A DNA stretch of 64,000 bases from Nitratireductor arenosus (GCF_009742725.1 NZ_WPHG01000009.1:1-64000); one strand, 5' to 3'. Positions 44,986 through 54,403 are shown, numbered from the stretch's first letter. The notes: a model not told the origin generated them from the sequence alone. Translations and numbers: made by a program.

Positions 44986-45261
44986 TTATGGGACCTTGGA
45001 CTGGACTTTGACCTCGGCAGTGACGGGTGTGTATCCCCGTCGGATCTTACGCGCGAGCCAGGCCTCGAGCGCTTCGCCGGCTTCAGCGGCCGACGCATAG
45101 AGGTCAAGGCGTTGTCGGCCGAGCGAGCCGATCCGCCCCCATGCGCGCATAAGCGCCAAATCACCGTACAACGACGGTTCTATAGCGAGTACATAAAACC
45201 TCGCAACGTTGCGAGCGCAATCGCGGCGCTCAAGGACGACTTGGAGCTTCGGCTCGACCAT
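44986..45261 (-). CDS. WGR domain protein (91 aa)
   Basis: A single WGR domain: RFYVLAIEPSLYGDLALMRA then WGRIGSLGRQRLDLY and EAGEALEAWLARKIRRGY. WGR domains bind nucleic acid in PARP-like and bacterial proteins; small solo forms are common in rhizobia, role unknown. It stands alone between fic and repA and reads against repA. Confidence 0.85.
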   Translation of the reverse strand: MVEPKLQVVLERRDCARNVARFYVLAIEPSLYGDLALMRAWGRIGSLGRQRLDLYASAAEAGEALEAWLARKIRRGYTPVTAEVKVQSKVP

Positions 45262-45806
45262 GTCTGATTGTCACCGACTTCCGGTGCCCACGTCCAATTC
45301 ATTGGCTGAATCGTTTGGGCGCGAGGGATTCACGTCGGTGATAGTTGCCTCTGCCGAGAAAGACGATCGACCGGAGGGAATTGTGGTTGTCTACTCGCCG
45401 CGTCCGCCGGTCCATGATCTTTGAGCCACCGTGGACGCCGTATAGCCGGCTAAGAGTCAGATGTTATCGGTTGAAAGTGAGTCGCCGCAATGGAGCGGCA
45501 GTCGCGCCGACTCACCCAGTTTGACGCAATGCACGACTGTGAAACTTCTCAGGGTTCTGCATGGATCAAGCAAGCGGCACGTGGCATTGAACGTTCTCTC
45601 GGAATGGCCAACGGCGGAGTAAGTAAGCGATTGAAAACGCAATGGAAAGTGTAATCGCCGACGCCGCGGATCCAGACTGTGATGCTCCGCTGAGTGATCT
45701 TATTGGAGTGGACCTGGGCATGTCGTTAAGGTTTCGTTAACCCAAAATCGCTTGCCAGAGAACGGGAATCGCTCATACTGGCGCCAGATTGGCCGAAAGG
45801 TCGAAT
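45262..45806. other. 545-bp region upstream of repA
   Basis: No gene is supported. Short frames on both strands lack protein-like features. The right end must carry the repABC promoter. TTAAGG/CGTTAACCC near 45727-45743 is AT-richer than its surroundings, but no clear operator or partition site was found. Confidence 0.5.
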
Positions 45807-47036
45807 ATGGCGCTATTTTCTCGTTCGGGGGACAAAGCGGAGATGGCATTTCTCCCAAGTTTTGAGTTTGACGACAAGATCCTTGCCCAGGGGGCCGAGA
45901 TCTCGCGCAAGCTCGACCAATTGCGCATCGAGAAGTTTCCGACCGAGGGGCAGAAGACCCTTCGGCGGTTCTCGATGGCCGAAGTCGCCCACTATCTTGG
46001 GATCAGTCCGAACAATCTGAAGCGCCTCCATCTTGAAAAGAAAGGTCCTGAGCCTTTCGTAGGTGCCGGCGGGCGGCGTTTTTACGCGGCCGAGCAGATG
46101 ACCGAGCTTCGAGACTATCTCGATAAGCACGGGCGATCGGATTCCAAGAAGTATGTGCCCTACCGCAAACCTGGCGAGAAGCTGCAGGTCATTGCGGTCG
46201 TCAACTTCAAGGGTGGATCGGGAAAGACCACCACCACGGCGCACCTCGCGCAGCATCTGGCGCTCACCGGTCACAGGGTCCTGACGGTGGATCTCGATCC
46301 GCAGGCTTCGCTTTCAGCCCTCCATGGCTTCCAGCCGGAGCTCGACAAGAACCCCTCGCTCTACGACGCGATCCGGTACGACAACCCCGCCCCGGCCGAA
46401 GATGTCATCCGCAAGACGAACTTCCCCTTGCTCGATATCATCCCGGCGAACCTGGAGCTGCAGGAATATGAGTACGAGACGCCGCTTGCCATGCAGTCTC
46501 CGTCTCAGGAAGGAAAGCGGTTCTTCACGAGGGTCGCCCGGGCATTGGATTCGGTCAGTGAGCGCTACGACGTCGTGGTCGTCGATTGCCCTCCGCAGCT
46601 TGGCTATCTGACGCTGTCGGCACTGTCGGCCGCCACCTCGGTTCTGATCACCGTCCACCCGCAGATGCTGGACCTGATGTCCATGAGTCAGTTTCTGCTG
46701 ATGCTGGGCAATATCATGAAGTCCATCAAGAATGCTGGCGCGAAGGTCCAGCTGGACTGGCTGCGCTATCTCATCACCCGATACGAGCCCACGGACATTC
46801 CCCAGGCGCAGATGGTCGGCTTCATGCAGTCGATGCTTGCCGAGGAAATCCTGAAAAGCCCGATGCTCAAATCCACGGCGATTTCTGACGCCGGCCTCAC
46901 CAAGCAGACGCTCTATGAGGTCGAGCGATCGAACTTCAATCGCGATACCTATGATCGGGCGATCGACAGCATGGATGCCGTGAACTTCGAGATTCAGGGG
47001 CTGATCCACCAGGCATGGGGGCGGTTACGATGTTGA
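45807..47036 (+). CDS. repA: RepA, plasmid partition ATPase (ParA type, 409 aa)
   Basis: An N-terminal HTH/operator-binding region (RRFSMAEVAHYLGISPNNLK) precedes a deviant Walker A VVNFKGGSGKTTT (132-143), DLDPQASLS and the VVVDCPPQLGYLTLSAL motif. It drives segregation with RepB and represses the operon. ATG 45807 is preferred to an in-frame TTG six codons upstream because GAAAGG lies 6 nt before it. First gene of repABC. Confidence 0.96.
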   Translation: MALFSRSGDKAEMAFLPSFEFDDKILAQGAEISRKLDQLRIEKFPTEGQKTLRRFSMAEVAHYLGISPNNLKRLHLEKKGPEPFVGAGGRRFYAAEQMTELRDYLDKHGRSDSKKYVPYRKPGEKLQVIAVVNFKGGSGKTTTTAHLAQHLALTGHRVLTVDLDPQASLSALHGFQPELDKNPSLYDAIRYDNPAPAEDVIRKTNFPLLDIIPANLELQEYEYETPLAMQSPSQEGKRFFTRVARALDSVSERYDVVVVDCPPQLGYLTLSALSAATSVLITVHPQMLDLMSMSQFLLMLGNIMKSIKNAGAKVQLDWLRYLITRYEPTDIPQAQMVGFMQSMLAEEILKSPMLKSTAISDAGLTKQTLYEVERSNFNRDTYDRAIDSMDAVNFEIQGLIHQAWGRLRC

Positions 47037-47066
47037 CTGCCGTCAAAACAGCCAAAAAAGCCCACG

Positions 47067-47082
47067 GTTTCAAGCGCATAAG
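47067..47082 (+). other. Possible parS-like site between repA and repB
   Basis: GTTTCAAGCGCATAAG fits the repABC centromere pattern GTTNNNNGCNNNNAAC except for the last base. It lies in the 69-bp repA-repB gap, where some repABC plasmids carry parS. A single imperfect match only. Confidence 0.3.
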
Positions 47083-47105
47083 CCGCATAAGGGGGTGCTA
47101 GTCAA

Positions 47106-48116
47106 ATGGCGCGGAAAAATCCCTTTGCCAGCATCATGGACAACGGCGACGCTCCCGCTGAGCGCCCAGTTGCACGAGACTACACCTTCAAGGGGGCATC
47201 ACGCTCGCTCATAAGCTCGATCGACGAAATGGCGGCCCAGGCAGGCAAGCTGCTCGAGGGTGAGACGATAATTGAGGTTGACCCCGACCTGGTGGACCAA
47301 TCTTTCGCCAACGACCGGCTCAACGTCGATCAGGAAGATTACGAGGCCGACTACGCTCAGGTGTTGGAGTCGATCCGCAGTTCCGGCCAGAACTCCCCGG
47401 CGCTCCTTCGCCCCCACCCGCAGCGGCCCGGCCGCTACATGCTAGTCTTCGGTCGCCTCCGCTGGCGCGCCGCAAAAGAGCTTGGTCTCAAGCTTCGCGC
47501 TGTCATCAAGGATATCTCCGAGCGCGATCATGTGATCGCCCAGGGACAGGAAAACAACGCGCGAGCGAACACGTCCTTCATCGAGAAAGCACTGTTTGCC
47601 GCCGACATCGTTCAGCGGAAATTCGACGAGGACAACGCCACAGCCCTCGCCGCAATCGGTGTCGATCGGCCGACGCTTTCAAAGATGCTCTCTGTCGCCT
47701 CGATGCCCAAGGATCTGCTCGAAGCGATCGGCCGCGCGAAGGCTGTCGGTCGTGATCGCTGGTATGAGCTCAAGCTCCTCCTCGACAAGCCGGGCAATGT
47801 CGACACTGCCTTGGCTCTGGCATCGAGTTCCGATTTTCATGGGATGCCAAGCGAAGCGCGGTTCGATGCGGTCGTCGCGAAGCTGAAGGCATCCAAGCCG
47901 CGCCGCCGTGCCGCGCTGGCGCCATCCAAACGCAGCTGGGCGCCGTCTGATGGGCGTGTCGCCGCGGAGATGGTGGCCAGTGGCAAGAAATTCACCATCG
48001 CCCTCAAGGCGAAGGGGACCGACGCAGCAGCGTTCGGTGACTACCTCTCGGAAAATCTCAGCGAGTTGTATGAGGCCTTCCGTCGGGAAAAACGAGCAAC
48101 CACGAACGGAGATTGA
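47106..48116 (+). CDS. repB: RepB, plasmid partition protein (ParB type, 336 aa)
   Basis: The start ARKNPFASIM, the ParB box LVFGRLRWRAAKELGLKLRA, NNARANTSFIEKALFAADIV and the HTH-like GVDRPTLSKMLSVASMPKDL are typical of RepB of repABC plasmids. It binds parS and works with RepA. Followed by the repB-repC gap that holds the antisense RNA. Confidence 0.96.
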   Translation: MARKNPFASIMDNGDAPAERPVARDYTFKGASRSLISSIDEMAAQAGKLLEGETIIEVDPDLVDQSFANDRLNVDQEDYEADYAQVLESIRSSGQNSPALLRPHPQRPGRYMLVFGRLRWRAAKELGLKLRAVIKDISERDHVIAQGQENNARANTSFIEKALFAADIVQRKFDEDNATALAAIGVDRPTLSKMLSVASMPKDLLEAIGRAKAVGRDRWYELKLLLDKPGNVDTALALASSSDFHGMPSEARFDAVVAKLKASKPRRRAALAPSKRSWAPSDGRVAAEMVASGKKFTIALKAKGTDAAAFGDYLSENLSELYEAFRREKRATTNGD

Positions 48117-48123
48117 GCGCAAA

Positions 48124-48178
48124 AGAAAAAGGCCCCCGAAACGGCAATTCCGGAAGACCTTCTCTTTAAGTTTGGCGA
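48124..48178 (-). ncRNA. Antisense RNA (ctRNA/incA) between repB and repC
   Basis: On the minus strand, a TTGACT -35 box (48212-48207) and, 17 bp on, GATTCT (48189-48184) precede a ~55-nt stretch that folds and ends in GGGGGCC then TTTTT (48130-48126), a terminator. All repABC plasmids carry such an RNA here; it controls repC translation and sets copy number and incompatibility. The -10 is weak, so ends are approximate. Confidence 0.6.
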
Positions 48179-48282
48179 CTGAGAGAATCCCACTTCCGCG
48201 AATCATAGTCAAGACCATTCAGGTCGGTTTGAGCGCCGATTCGGCGAGCAGGTTTCTTTTGCCTAGCAATAGGTGAAGGACA

Positions 48283-49626
48283 ATGCAGACGCATATCTCA
48301 ACGACGCCCTTTGGGCGGCGGCCGATGACGCTTGGCATGATTTCAAGCCAGGTGGCCGCAAAGGCAATACCGGCGGACCTCACTGTCCACAAATGGCATG
48401 TCTTCCAGCACATTAAGGAAGCCCGAGGCGCCTTGGGCGCGACCGATCGCGCACTGGCCATACTTGACGCGCTGCTTTCGTTTCATCCGGACACGGCACT
48501 CTATGGCGACAGCGAGCTGATCGTCTGGCCGTCCAATGAGCAGCTGATCGGCCGCGCCAATGGCATGCCACCTGCGACGCTACGGCGGCACCTGGCCGTC
48601 CTGGTGGAGTGCGGCTTGATCATCCGCAGGGACAGCCCCAACGGCAAGCGCTACGCTCGGAGAGGGCAGGGGGGCGAGATCGAGCAAGCCTACGGCTTCG
48701 ACATCTCTCCGATCGTGGCGCGCGCAGCGGAGTTCAAGGAGCTGGCGGAAGTCGTCCGAGCCGAGAAGAAGGCCTATCGGGTCGTTAAGGAACGGCTAAC
48801 CATATGCCGCCGCGACATCGTCAAGATGATAGACGCAGGCATTGAGGAAGGCGTTCCGGCAAATTGGGGCAAGGTCCAGCAAACCTATCAAGCCATTGTC
48901 GGCAAGATTCCCCGTACAGCGCCCCGCCAGGTCCTCGAAGCCATCGCAGCCGAGCTTGAGGATCTCTGGGCTGAAGTGCGGGAGGCATTGGAATCATTCG
49001 TAAAAACAAAGAATATGAGCGCCAATGAGTCTCATATCGAGCGCCACATACAGAATTCAAAACCAGACTCTAAATCTGAATCTGAAAGTGGCTTAGGAGA
49101 AAGGAATGAAGCGAGCGGCAGCGCAGCGGAAACCGACAACGTGCGGAGCTTGCCGAAGCGCGAGCTGCCGTTGGGCATCGTGCTGGATGCCTGCCCGGAC
49201 ATGCTCTGGTTGGTGAAGGGCGGCGGCGGAATCCGCAACTGGCGTGAATTTCTGGCCGCAGCCGAGGTTGCCCGGCCGACCATGGGCATCAGCCCGAGCG
49301 CCTGGGAGGAAGCGCGAACGGCAATGGGTGAGCAGCAGGCGGCGATTACCATTGCCGCCATCTACCAGCGACAGGACCAGATCAATAGCGCCGGCGGCTA
49401 TTTGCGCAGCCTGACCGATCGGGCGAAGGCCGGGAAGTTCTCGGTCTGGCCGATGATCATGGCCTTGCTGCGGGCGAAGCTTGAGGCGTCCAAAGCTGCC
49501 GGAAATGGAGCTGAAGCTGCTGCGGTCGATCTGGAAACGGCGGGGAAGGTCGTTCGCACCGAATCGCGACTGGAAATTAGTGATGCATTGCGCCGAAGCC
49601 TCGACAAGCCAGGGCGCGGATCGTGA
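48283..49626 (+). CDS. repC: RepC, replication initiator (447 aa)
   Basis: Starts with TPFGRRPMTLGMISSQ, followed by WHVFQHIKEARGALGATDRA, the winged-helix region ELIVWPSNEQLIGRANGMPP and GFDISPIVARAAEF, then the C-terminal GGGGIRNWREFLAAAEVARP. RepC initiates at an origin located within its own gene. It is the third gene of repABC; its translation is probably controlled by the antisense RNA upstream. Full length. Confidence 0.96.
   Translation: MQTHISTTPFGRRPMTLGMISSQVAAKAIPADLTVHKWHVFQHIKEARGALGATDRALAILDALLSFHPDTALYGDSELIVWPSNEQLIGRANGMPPATLRRHLAVLVECGLIIRRDSPNGKRYARRGQGGEIEQAYGFDISPIVARAAEFKELAEVVRAEKKAYRVVKERLTICRRDIVKMIDAGIEEGVPANWGKVQQTYQAIVGKIPRTAPRQVLEAIAAELEDLWAEVREALESFVKTKNMSANESHIERHIQNSKPDSKSESESGLGERNEASGSAAETDNVRSLPKRELPLGIVLDACPDMLWLVKGGGGIRNWREFLAAAEVARPTMGISPSAWEEARTAMGEQQAAITIAAIYQRQDQINSAGGYLRSLTDRAKAGKFSVWPMIMALLRAKLEASKAAGNGAEAAAVDLETAGKVVRTESRLEISDALRRSLDKPGRGS
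48990..49110 (+). other. oriV: Putative replication origin inside repC
   Basis: This is a clearly AT-rich stretch within the otherwise GC-rich repC gene (from about TAAAAACAAAGAATATGAG to GGAGAAAGG). repABC origins are known to lie in the AT-rich middle of repC. No iterons are seen. Confidence 0.6.
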
Positions 49627-49713
49627 TGAGCCGAGCGGGTTTGATCGGCGCCATGACCGTGGATAGTGGTGCCGAGCTTGTTGGGAAGAGCGCCATATGC
49701 GAGGATCGAGGAA

Positions 49714-49899
49714 ATGAGAAACGAACACGACCGGGAACCGACGCCCGATGAAACCGCCGGGATGGTGTGGTGGAATTCACTTTCCGAGGCCGATCGTGCG
49801 GATTGGCTGTCGCGCGCCGGCAGCGCTGTTCCAGCCGATGCCTGGGCGGCGTACAAGCGGAGCGGGGATGTTGGTCGTCAGCCGCGGATCGTAAACTGA
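49714..49899 (+). CDS. Small conserved protein downstream of repC (61 aa)
   Basis: A short acidic protein: PTPDETAGMVWWNSLSEADR then WLSRAGSAVPADAWAAYKR. The same kind of small protein often follows repC in rhizobial plasmids; function unknown. ATG 49714 is preceded by GAGGATCGAGGAA, a good ribosome site. A longer in-frame start at 49666 is less likely. Confidence 0.55.
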   Translation: MRNEHDREPTPDETAGMVWWNSLSEADRADWLSRAGSAVPADAWAAYKRSGDVGRQPRIVN

Positions 49900-49938
49900 G
49901 GGCTGTCCTGCAGTGAGGTTGACGCGGTAGGGAACCGG

Positions 49939-50869
49939 TCACGGCGCGAGCGGCTCCCCGGCGAGACCAAGCCGGCGGGCCCGATCGAGCAGGTTCTTGA
50001 CCGATGAGGCTGACCATTTGGCGCTCCCGCGCGGGGTTCGTTCGTGCAGGCGCTCGAGCTGGGTTGCAATATCGCGGAGCGACAGGTCCGGGTTAGATTG
50101 CGAAATCCCCGCCACCAGGGTCATCAACCGATCTTCAGGAAGCCGGGGAGAGGCTCTATCTAGCAGCTTTGGATCGGCCAGGCGTTCCGTGACGAGCCAT
50201 TTCACCGCGCGTCGCAGCCGTTCGGGCGTCCAGTCGACCCCGCGCTGCTTCAGGACCCGTGCGACATCGTCCCAATTGTGGTCGGGGCGCATCCGGCGCA
50301 CCGTTGGAAGCCACGCATTCATGTTGGATTGCACGCGTGCGCCATATGAAGCCCGTTGGACCGCGGTCATTTTGGCCAGCGCTTCAGGTCTGCGCTCCCG
50401 GATGCCTGGATTTCCCGGCAGCCGCCCTTTCGATCGCGCCGCGGCGATGCCGGCCTTGGTCCGCTCGGAGATCAGCGCACGCTCGAGCTGGGCGACGGCG
50501 CCGAGGACCTGCAGCGAGAACATGCCCTGCGGCGTTGAGGTGTCGATCGGGTCGCGCAGCGAGCGGAAATGCGCGCCTTTTTCGCTCAGCTCCTCGATGA
50601 CGTCGAGCAGATGGCTGACCGAGCGCGCCAGGCGGTCCAGCCGAACCACAACCAGCACGTCGCCGGCGCCGATCTCGCTCATCAGCCGCGATAGGGCAGG
50701 GCGGGCACGTGAAGCGCCCGATCCATGCTCCTGGACGACGACGTTGCAGCCGGCCGCGCAGCTCGATTTCCTGCGCGTCCGTCGCCTGTTCGTCCGTCGA
50801 CACACGAGCGTAGCCGATTTGCCGGCCCTGTGGTCGAGCGGAACGTCGATTTTGGGCGTCACGAGCCAT
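49939..50869 (-). pseudogene. Serine recombinase (resolvase/invertase), frameshifted
   Basis: The N-terminus with the catalytic serine, QIGYARVSTDEQ (Ser24), is in the frame starting at 50869. From about 50750 the rest of the resolvase domain continues in another frame: VVVQEHGSGASRARPALSRL, VLVVVRLDRLARSVSHLLDV, then GMFSLQVLGAVAQLERALIS. The join is explained by loss of 2 bp from a CGCGCG run. The long C-terminal part (about 170 residues) with DNA-binding helices is intact to the stop. Either the gene is inactive or there is a sequence error. It may have resolved dimers or belonged to the mobile module to its right. Confidence 0.8.
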
Positions 50870-51032
50870 TTGCTGCGTTTCTCAGCGTGGAAAAGGAGTG
50901 ATTGTACAAACACGGAAGTTATCAGCAAACGATCGGTTGGAGACGCATCGGCTTCCGAACTTGAAAATAGCCGAGGAGTGTCATATCTTTTGCACAGTAA
51001 ATGCGACTATGTGTATGACAGGATGGAATCCT

Positions 51033-51422
51033 ATGGGCCAGGCCCTCAAGATACCCGTGCAGAATGAACCTTTGGTTTTGTCCTATATGGACCGGGCCGG
51101 GAAAATTGCCATCAACCAAGTGGCGGACGGCTTTGGAATGTCCAAGGGCCAATTGGCCGAGACGGCCGGCCTTGCCCGCGAAACCCTCTATCGGTTGGAG
51201 CGCAGCCGCACGATAAAGACCCAGGGGCGTCTACGTGAAATGCTCGAGATCATCAGTCGCGTGACGGAATGGGCGGGCGGAAAGGAACAGGCGATGGCCT
51301 GGTACCGAGCCCAGCCGCTGCCGGCATTCGGTGGTCGCACCGCCGAAGCCCTCGTGAAGGAAGGCAAAGCCGCTGCCGTTCGCGATTATCTGGATCATAT
51401 GGCCCTCGGCGGCTTTGCGTGA
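51033..51422 (+). CDS. Xre/MbcA/ParS-type antitoxin (129 aa)
   Basis: An HTH-like centre (FGMSKGQLAETAGLARETLY) and the C-terminal toxin-binding DUF2384 domain (AMAWYRAQPLPAFGGRTAEA, then GKAAAVRDYLDHMALGG). It is the antitoxin to the RES toxin that follows; its stop overlaps the toxin start (GTGA). It should repress its own promoter. ATG 51033 is preferred; other in-frame ATGs at 51015 and upstream are possible. Confidence 0.9.
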   Translation: MGQALKIPVQNEPLVLSYMDRAGKIAINQVADGFGMSKGQLAETAGLARETLYRLERSRTIKTQGRLREMLEIISRVTEWAGGKEQAMAWYRAQPLPAFGGRTAEALVKEGKAAAVRDYLDHMALGGFA

Positions 51423-51937
51423 GGTTCGTCAGAACCTGCTATAGGGCACATGATCCGCGTTGGGCCTTCAAGCCGACTTCCGGTGAGGGAGCCGCGATCA
51501 GGGGTGCGCGCTTCAATCCCAAAGGTGTGCCAGCGCTATATCTGGGGCTCACCATCATGACGGCGGTCAAAGAAGCCAATCAAGGCTTTGCGCATCGGAT
51601 CGACCCCTGTGTGCTGTGCTCCTATGAGGTCGATTGCGAGGGCATCGCAGACCTGACGACCGAGCAGGGGAGGGGAGAATTTTCCGTCGCGCTCGAGGAC
51701 ATGGCCTGCGCTTGGGCAACGGTCCTCAGCGACGGCGAGCGTCCTGCATCCTGGTCCATCTATGACCAACTGCGGCTTCAAGGCATTGCCGGTATTCTGG
51801 TTCCGAGTTTTGCTCCGGGTGCCGAGACAGAAGATCGCAACCTAGTGCTTTGGGACTGGGGTCCGGATCTTCCGCACAAGGTGACTGTATTCGACCCGAG
51901 CGGCCGGCTGCCGAAGGACCAGTTGTCCTGGCGATGA
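51419..51937 (+). CDS. RES-domain toxin (172 aa)
   Basis: RES family: YRAHDPRWAF with the conserved Arg, GARFNPKGVPALYLG, AVKEANQGF with the conserved Glu, and ASWSIYDQLRLQG near the end. RES toxins (for example MbcT) degrade NAD+ and stop growth until the antitoxin returns. A GTG start at 51419 overlaps the antitoxin TGA, which fixes the start. Located close to repABC, consistent with plasmid maintenance. Confidence 0.92.
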   Translation: MRFVRTCYRAHDPRWAFKPTSGEGAAIRGARFNPKGVPALYLGLTIMTAVKEANQGFAHRIDPCVLCSYEVDCEGIADLTTEQGRGEFSVALEDMACAWATVLSDGERPASWSIYDQLRLQGIAGILVPSFAPGAETEDRNLVLWDWGPDLPHKVTVFDPSGRLPKDQLSWR

Positions 51938-51978
51938 AGCAATTGCGGAAGGACAGAGGGAGCTTTCGGACGGAGGCG

Positions 51979-52998
51979 TCAGCGCCAACCCAAGGCCGGG
52001 GCGACGTGGGTCAGGATCGCCTCGATGACATGCGCATTGTCGTCGACACCGAGCTGGTTGGGGACGGTGAGCAGCAGCGTGTCAGCCTCGGCGATGGCCT
52101 CGTCGCCCTTCAACTGCTCGATAAGGACGTCCGGCTCGGCGGCATAGGAGCGGCCGAACACGGCGAGCTTTTCAGGCTCGATGTAACCGAAATGATCTTC
52201 GCTCTCGTTGCCGCCGAAATACGCCCGGTCGCGATCGTCCACCAACGCGAAGATGCTGCGGCTGACGGAGACCCGCGGCTCGCGCGTGTGACCGGCCGCC
52301 TTCCACGCCTCGCGGAAGGCGCGAATCTGATCGGCCTGCTGGAGATGAAAGGGTTTTCCGCTCTCGTCGAACTTGAGTGTGGAGCTCTGCAGGTTCATTC
52401 CCAGTTTTGCTGCCCATTCCGCAGTTGCGTTGGTGGCGGCGCCCCACCAGATGCGATCACGCAAGCCCTCCGAATGTGGTTCGACACGCAGCAGGCCAGG
52501 CGGGTTCGGAAACATCGGGCGCGGGTTGGGTTGTGCAAAGCCTTTGCCGCGCAGCACGTCGAGGAACACGTCGGTGTGCTGCCGGGCCATGTCGGCATCG
52601 CTCTCGCCCTCTTGCGGAACGTGGCCGAAGTAGCGCCAGCCATCGATCACCTGCTCTGGCGAGCCGCGGCTGATGCCCAGTTGCAAACGCCCTCCGGCGA
52701 TCAGGTCGGCGGCGCCGGCGTCTTCGGCCATGTAGAGCGGGTTCTCGTAGCGCATGTCGATGACCGCCGTGCCGATCTCGATGCGGCTGGTCTTGGCGCC
52801 AATCGCCGCCAGCAGCGGGAACGGCGAGCCAAGCTGGCGGGCGAAGTGATGCACGCGGAAATATGCCCCATCCGCGCCCAGCTCTTCGGTAGCAACGGCC
52901 AGATCGATGGACTGCAGGAGTGCATCGGATGCAGACCGTGTCTGCGACTGGGGCGAGGGCGTCCAGTGTCCGAACGACAGAAAACCGATCTTTTTCAT
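51979..52998 (-). CDS. LLM-class flavin-dependent oxidoreductase (339 aa)
   Basis: A luciferase-like monooxygenase: IGFLSFGHWTP, SIDLAVATEELGADGAYFRV, HHFARQLGSPFPLLAAI, IEIGTAVIDMRYENPLYMAE and GRLQLGISRGSPEQ. These enzymes use reduced flavin and oxygen on various substrates; the substrate here cannot be told. It is a metabolic gene in an otherwise mobile region and may be cargo. Convergent with the RES toxin gene. Confidence 0.9.
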   Translation of the reverse strand: MKKIGFLSFGHWTPSPQSQTRSASDALLQSIDLAVATEELGADGAYFRVHHFARQLGSPFPLLAAIGAKTSRIEIGTAVIDMRYENPLYMAEDAGAADLIAGGRLQLGISRGSPEQVIDGWRYFGHVPQEGESDADMARQHTDVFLDVLRGKGFAQPNPRPMFPNPPGLLRVEPHSEGLRDRIWWGAATNATAEWAAKLGMNLQSSTLKFDESGKPFHLQQADQIRAFREAWKAAGHTREPRVSVSRSIFALVDDRDRAYFGGNESEDHFGYIEPEKLAVFGRSYAAEPDVLIEQLKGDEAIAEADTLLLTVPNQLGVDDNAHVIEAILTHVAPALGWR

Positions 52999-53116
52999 GA
53001 GAATGCCACGTCAGAGTGAAAGGCGCTCGCGTTATCTAGTTATTGAACCGCTGGCGCGCCACGCCGAATTCGCCCACCAGATGTGCGAGAAGGGCAGGGG
53101 AGGGGGTTTTTTGTCC

Positions 53117-54403
53117 CTACAGCCCGCTTGCCTTGGTGAGATTGACTCGAAACCGATCGCGGCGCCGCTGATATCTACGGGTCATCTCGGCGGAGGCGTG
53201 GCCGAGCTGCTTTTGCACGTAGCGCTCGTCGACCTCGGCCGACGAGGCAAGCCCGGCGCGCAGCGAATGCCCCGCGAACTTTTGTTCTCGTTCGCCCTCG
53301 GAAAGATCGCCGCGTACGCCGGCCGCCAGCGCTGCCCGCTTGACCAGGCGTGCCACCTCCTGGTCGTTGAGCCGCTCGCTGCCCACCTTTTTGCCTTGCC
53401 CCGTCACCCTTCGGAACAGCGGCCCGTGGGCAATGCGCGCGAGCTTGAGCCAGGTCTCCAGCGCCACGACCGGGCAGGTCGTGTCGGACGAGCCCCGGCC
53501 GATCTCGACCTCCCGCCAGCCGGTCTTGCCACGCAACGTGACGAGCAGGCCTTTTTCGAAGACCTCGATCCAGCCGCGGCCGTCCTCGGTTTGGTCGCGG
53601 CCGACGTCCAGGCCGACGATTTCGGAACGACGCAGCCCGCCGGCAAAGCCGAGAAGCAGCATGGCACGGTCGCGCAAGCCGCGCAGGGTACCCCGATCGA
53701 GGGTTTCCAGCATGGCCATGAGATTCTCGGGCAGGATGGCTTCCTTCTGTACTGGCGGTTTTGCGTGGCTGTTGCGAATGCCGGCCATGACGGTGGCGAT
53801 GTGCCGGTCTTTCCTGTCCAGCGGCTGGCCACGCTGTGCATAGTTCCACGTCAGCGAGGAGAGGCGCCGCTCGATCGTGGATACGGAGTTCGGCTTCTTG
53901 TCGCCGGTCGCCTTTCCTGAGGCGCAGGCGGTGATGTAGAGGCCGACCAACTGCGGATCGGGCGGGAACACGTCCAGACCTTGGCGGCGCGCCCAGGCGC
54001 AAAAATGCTTCCAGTCCGCAGCGTAGGCGCGGCGGGTGTTGGCCGAGCTCGCCGCCTCGACATAATCGCGCGCGCGATCGGCCAACGCGTCGAGATGCGC
54101 CGGCAGGCGCGGATTGGCGACGGCCGGAAGAGGGGAGGGGGCTTCGGCTGACAGTTCTTCCGGGGCGCGACCCATCTCCATGACGACATCGATGATGTCG
54201 GGCAAATCGTCCGCAGCTTTCGCCTCCAGCCCGGCCGACGACCGCAGACCTAAAGCATCGTCCTGCGCCCCCGTGCTGTGGGGCGGTGCGGAGGGTCGCG
54301 CGAGGCGATTTTCGGGCTTCTGCTCGACGATTCGGGCTGTCACTCGCGTTTTTTCAACGGACGGCAAGTGATTGATCTGGCGCGAATCATCTTCGGAGTT
54401 CAT
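53117..54403 (-). CDS. Tyrosine recombinase/integrase (428 aa)
   Basis: A SAM-like core-binding domain (ANTRRAYAADWKHFCAWARR) precedes the catalytic domain with Arg in GGLRRSEIVGLDV, H-x-x-R in HSLRAGLASS, and the nucleophile region LGHASAEMTRRYQRR. All catalytic residues appear present. The first ~100 residues are variable. It diverges from tniA across 70 bp, suggesting a shared module. Host-range or attachment site is unknown; no attL/attR pair was found. Confidence 0.92.
   Translation of the reverse strand: MNSEDDSRQINHLPSVEKTRVTARIVEQKPENRLARPSAPPHSTGAQDDALGLRSSAGLEAKAADDLPDIIDVVMEMGRAPEELSAEAPSPLPAVANPRLPAHLDALADRARDYVEAASSANTRRAYAADWKHFCAWARRQGLDVFPPDPQLVGLYITACASGKATGDKKPNSVSTIERRLSSLTWNYAQRGQPLDRKDRHIATVMAGIRNSHAKPPVQKEAILPENLMAMLETLDRGTLRGLRDRAMLLLGFAGGLRRSEIVGLDVGRDQTEDGRGWIEVFEKGLLVTLRGKTGWREVEIGRGSSDTTCPVVALETWLKLARIAHGPLFRRVTGQGKKVGSERLNDQEVARLVKRAALAAGVRGDLSEGEREQKFAGHSLRAGLASSAEVDERYVQKQLGHASAEMTRRYQRRRDRFRVNLTKASGL

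Noticed and set aside
45260-45424. Small plus-strand peptide (54 aa) starting on the WGR start codon
   Set aside because: It overlaps the divergent WGR start, has no ribosome site and no recognisable family.
49997-51067. 356-codon plus-strand frame opposite the recombinase
   Set aside because: Ser/Arg-rich shadow of the frameshifted recombinase gene.
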